A stretch of DNA of 6,928 nucleotides, from NCBI GenBank assembly GCA_021812665.1, contig JAKAMX010000039.1:1-6928 (forward strand), given 5' to 3'. This stretch comes from a bacterium (GTDB taxonomy: Bacteria > Patescibacteriota > Minisyncoccia > Phycocordibacterales > UBA1550). The notes under the pieces were generated by a model. It was not told the origin of the DNA, ran no database searches, and worked only from the letters and a program-made list of their open reading frames with translations. A program made the translations under genes and the position numbers. Of the stretch, positions 5,045-6,928 are shown piece by piece; within the stretch, counting starts at the first letter, position 1; each line of letters opens with the position of its first letter.

Positions 5045-6601
5045 TTAGCGTGTTACGACAATTGGGGTTTTGGGGTCCTTCTCACTCTGAGCCCGTGCGT
5101 GAAGTCTTCCATTTTCATCCATGTATATAAAGTATTGCGTGTTTGCATCTGTTCCATTTTTGGGATCTTTTGGAACAATAGCAATGTAGTTTGGGACAAT
5201 AGTGCTTCCCGTCTTTCCCGCATGGGCTAAGTCAAAGCAACCAGATGCTGATCCAATACAGGTTTCTTTTGTAGGAAACGCCGAAGTAGCGGTAACTGGT
5301 AGGTTTCCATTATTGTCGGCTGCATATTGGTATATCGAATTCGTAATTGCCATGAGATCTGAACGTCGTTGCGCATCTCTCGCCTGTTGTAATTGGTTTT
5401 GAGGATTTATGAGCGTTGCACTTTCACTTGCCATGAATGCTTTCGTTAGATCAGCAAAAACATCTTCCCAACTTTTGGTGTCAGCTGGCACATCTACCGT
5501 AAGTGGCTTGTTATAATCTGAAAGTTTGAGTACTGCCGCCAGTTGCATATCTCCCGAACTTGCATAAGGAACCATTCCCATTACCGGCGATAACAGTGAA
5601 CTGTTTTGCTTTGATGCAAAGCTCAAGGTTATTTTTGCAACGTGATAAGTGCTCTTGTCGATATACACATCGAGATTGAAATCTTTCAGGGAATCAAGCC
5701 ATTTACCGGCATCCAAATTTTGTTTATCGCTCTCTGTTCCAAATTCGGAAACATATGCATTTACAAATTCTGCATCTACGGTTGGGTGCAATTTATACAC
5801 CGATACTCCATCAAGCATTTCTGACGTAAGGGTAATTTTCGACATAAGTGTTTTATTTTTAAGAACGCTGGTTAACGCTTGAGCGGGAGTTTTGCTTTGT
5901 GTTTGTGTATTTTGCTCAATCAAAGAACGTGCTTCCGTGTCGAGTGTATTCGTGTCCCATACAATCCAGTGGGAGAACTCATTGGTAAGCATTTCTTCTG
6001 ATATGGGAATAAATGGAGTTATAAGCTTTGTTGGAAACGTATTTACCTTCACGTATATTTTTTTGCCGGTGGCTTTTACATCTGCTGCGAGCATGTTCCC
6101 CGCCTTCACCGTAAACTGAGATTTAATATTTGAGACATCTGTTTTATCAAATGAACCTTTTAGTGAAATATCAATGTTGTTTGATCCAGATACCGATAAG
6201 AGTGAACTCGAAGTAATGGCGACACTTACATCCATTGATCCGCTCGTGAGTGTGCTTGTGGCGAGGGCAGTTTTTTCGGCTACATACGCAGCAGTCTTTG
6301 GGGCAAACGGCAAAGACAAAACCGTATTCCGAATCGCTGATTGCATGTCGCTATTTGGGAGGGTCACTTTGTCATAGGCAATAAGAGCTGCAGAGACTCC
6401 TCCTCCACCAACAAGGAGAAACAGAAAAACTACAACAATTACTACTCCCAACATACTCACTTTCTTTTTAGGAATTGGTACCGGAGTAATTTCAGGAATA
6501 GGAGATTTTTCTTCCGAAGGAGCAACTACAACTGAAGAAGAAGGGATTTGTGGTGGAACCGTAGCAGGAGCAGGTTCCTTAAGATTATTTTCAGGTATCA
6601 C
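5045..6601 (-). CDS. Membrane-tethered protein with a C-terminal pilin-like domain
   Basis: 518 aa. Residues 1-48 are proline-rich and end in PKKK, so are probably cytoplasmic. Residues 50-76 are a transmembrane helix (LGVVIVVVFLFLLVGGGG). The exported part (about 80-395) has alternating beta-type segments. DVYIDKSTYHVAKITLSF (311-328) and the KLHP segment resemble strands of LolA/LppX-like lipoprotein folds, a weak match. Residues 404-518 read as the globular part of a type IV pilin or pseudopilin: QARDAQRRSDLMAITNSIYQ, YAADNNGNLP, VPKDPKNG, YFIYMDENGRL, plus Cys448 and Cys455. The N-terminal hydrophobic pilin helix and prepilin peptidase site are absent, so it cannot assemble as a normal pilin. 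An in-frame TAA lies 4 codons upstream of GTG 6601, and an ATG 2 nt upstream runs straight into TGA, so GTG is the first usable start; its ribosome-binding site is poor. It is probably in an operon with the 89-aa gene. Confidence 0.85.
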   Translation of the reverse strand: MIPENNLKEPAPATVPPQIPSSSVVVAPSEEKSPIPEITPVPIPKKKVSMLGVVIVVVFLFLLVGGGGVSAALIAYDKVTLPNSDMQSAIRNTVLSLPFAPKTAAYVAEKTALATSTLTSGSMDVSVAITSSSLLSVSGSNNIDISLKGSFDKTDVSNIKSQFTVKAGNMLAADVKATGKKIYVKVNTFPTKLITPFIPISEEMLTNEFSHWIVWDTNTLDTEARSLIEQNTQTQSKTPAQALTSVLKNKTLMSKITLTSEMLDGVSVYKLHPTVDAEFVNAYVSEFGTESDKQNLDAGKWLDSLKDFNLDVYIDKSTYHVAKITLSFASKQNSSLLSPVMGMVPYASSGDMQLAAVLKLSDYNKPLTVDVPADTKSWEDVFADLTKAFMASESATLINPQNQLQQARDAQRRSDLMAITNSIYQYAADNNGNLPVTATSAFPTKETCIGSASGCFDLAHAGKTGSTIVPNYIAIVPKDPKNGTDANTQYFIYMDENGRLHARAQSEKDPKTPIVVTR

Positions 6602-6690
6602 ATGTTTATCTTACCAAAAGAGAAGAGTTATAGCGATGGCATTACATTTACTTCAGTGTAATTACAGCTGCATACTGCATTAGGGTTCTT

Positions 6691-6927
6691 TTAAACCACA
6701 GCCCCCCATTGCCAATTACCTCTCGCAGCTGCGGTATCGGGATTTGACCAGTTCAAGTCAAATTGCCATTTTGAACATCCACTCGGTTGCCCAACTACAA
6801 CAGTTTTACCAGGCTGAATAGTCACAATGGCACTTTTGTCTACACAATAATTGTCATCCCAACAGTCAACTAGGTAAGAAAAACGGACAGGGTTTGTCGT
6901 TGGGTTACTAATGACGAAACAATCTGT
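6691..6927 (-). CDS. C-terminal part of a cysteine-containing, probably secreted protein (cut by the right edge)
   Basis: The minus strand has an open frame of 78 codons running from the right edge to TAA at 6691-6693; the start lies outside. The fragment begins TDCFVISNPTTNPVRFSYLV and has four cysteines (fragment positions 3, 22, 28, 51), several Trp and Asn, and a beta-rich pattern. Its segment IVTIQPGKTVVVGQPSGCSK lines up by eye with NIHLNAGQTYQMQIDTAVCG (73-92) of the secreted protein at 3193-4473. Both have a G-x-T turn, then a cysteine followed by x-x-Q-x-D or a close variant. An exported, disulfide-bearing adhesin or matrix-like module is a guess. Between its stop and the next gene (6604-6690) I see no clear terminator, so read-through into the pilin-fusion gene is possible. 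Confidence 0.6.
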   Translation of the reverse strand, partial: TDCFVISNPTTNPVRFSYLVDCWDDNYCVDKSAIVTIQPGKTVVVGQPSGCSKWQFDLNWSNPDTAAARGNWQWGAVV

Positions 6928-6928
6928 T

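Noticed and set aside
6602..6680. A promoter for the pilin-fusion gene (TATAAC or TGTAAT as -10).
   Set aside because: No matching -35 at proper spacing; read-through from the upstream edge gene is equally possible.

Overview
The window reads as a fragment of a small bacterial genome, most likely of the Candidate Phyla Radiation (Patescibacteria). This is an inference from three things: a 23S rRNA gene preceded by tRNA-Ala but by no 16S gene; membrane-tethered and secreted proteins with proline/threonine-rich stretches and few close relatives I can name; and a pilin-like domain of the 'ARDAQRRSDL...YAADNNGNLP' type that is common in that group. The standard genetic code fits: every CDS end I checked is TAA.

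Layout. Positions 1-1083 (minus) are the 5' third of a 23S rRNA gene cut by the left edge. A tRNA-Ala(UGC) lies at 1180-1253 (minus), with a boxA-like element and a processing-type hairpin in the spacer. Upstream (1254-1491) is a leader with a near-consensus sigma-70 promoter that overlaps the end of the next gene, plus a terminator-like hairpin that could act as an attenuator or as the end of that upstream gene. A GT-B glycosyltransferase-like gene (minus) ends at 1474.

Positions 2749-3192 form a divergent control region. Two tandem promoters with perfect -35 and -10 hexamers point right, and one weaker promoter points left toward the glycosyltransferase. The rightward transcript starts with about 300-390 nt of hairpin-rich leader containing a possible 40-codon ORF. 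It then encodes a 426-aa secreted multi-domain protein (3193-4473, plus). Positions 4474-4724 hold inverted repeats and a rho-independent terminator between convergent genes.

The right third is on the minus strand. An incomplete secreted-type protein (6691-6927) runs off the right edge. Downstream of it are a 518-aa membrane-anchored protein ending in a pilin-like domain (5045-6601) and, 50 bp further, an 89-aa membrane/coiled-coil protein (4725-4994).

The protein genes share a cell-surface theme: a glycosyltransferase acting on lipid or envelope precursors, a strongly promoted secreted protein, and a tethered pseudopilin-like fusion. The features most worth a second look are the tandem perfect promoters with their structured leader, the isolated tRNA-Ala/23S unit with an attenuator-like leader, the tether-pilin fusion, and a cysteine motif apparently shared by the secreted protein and the edge gene.
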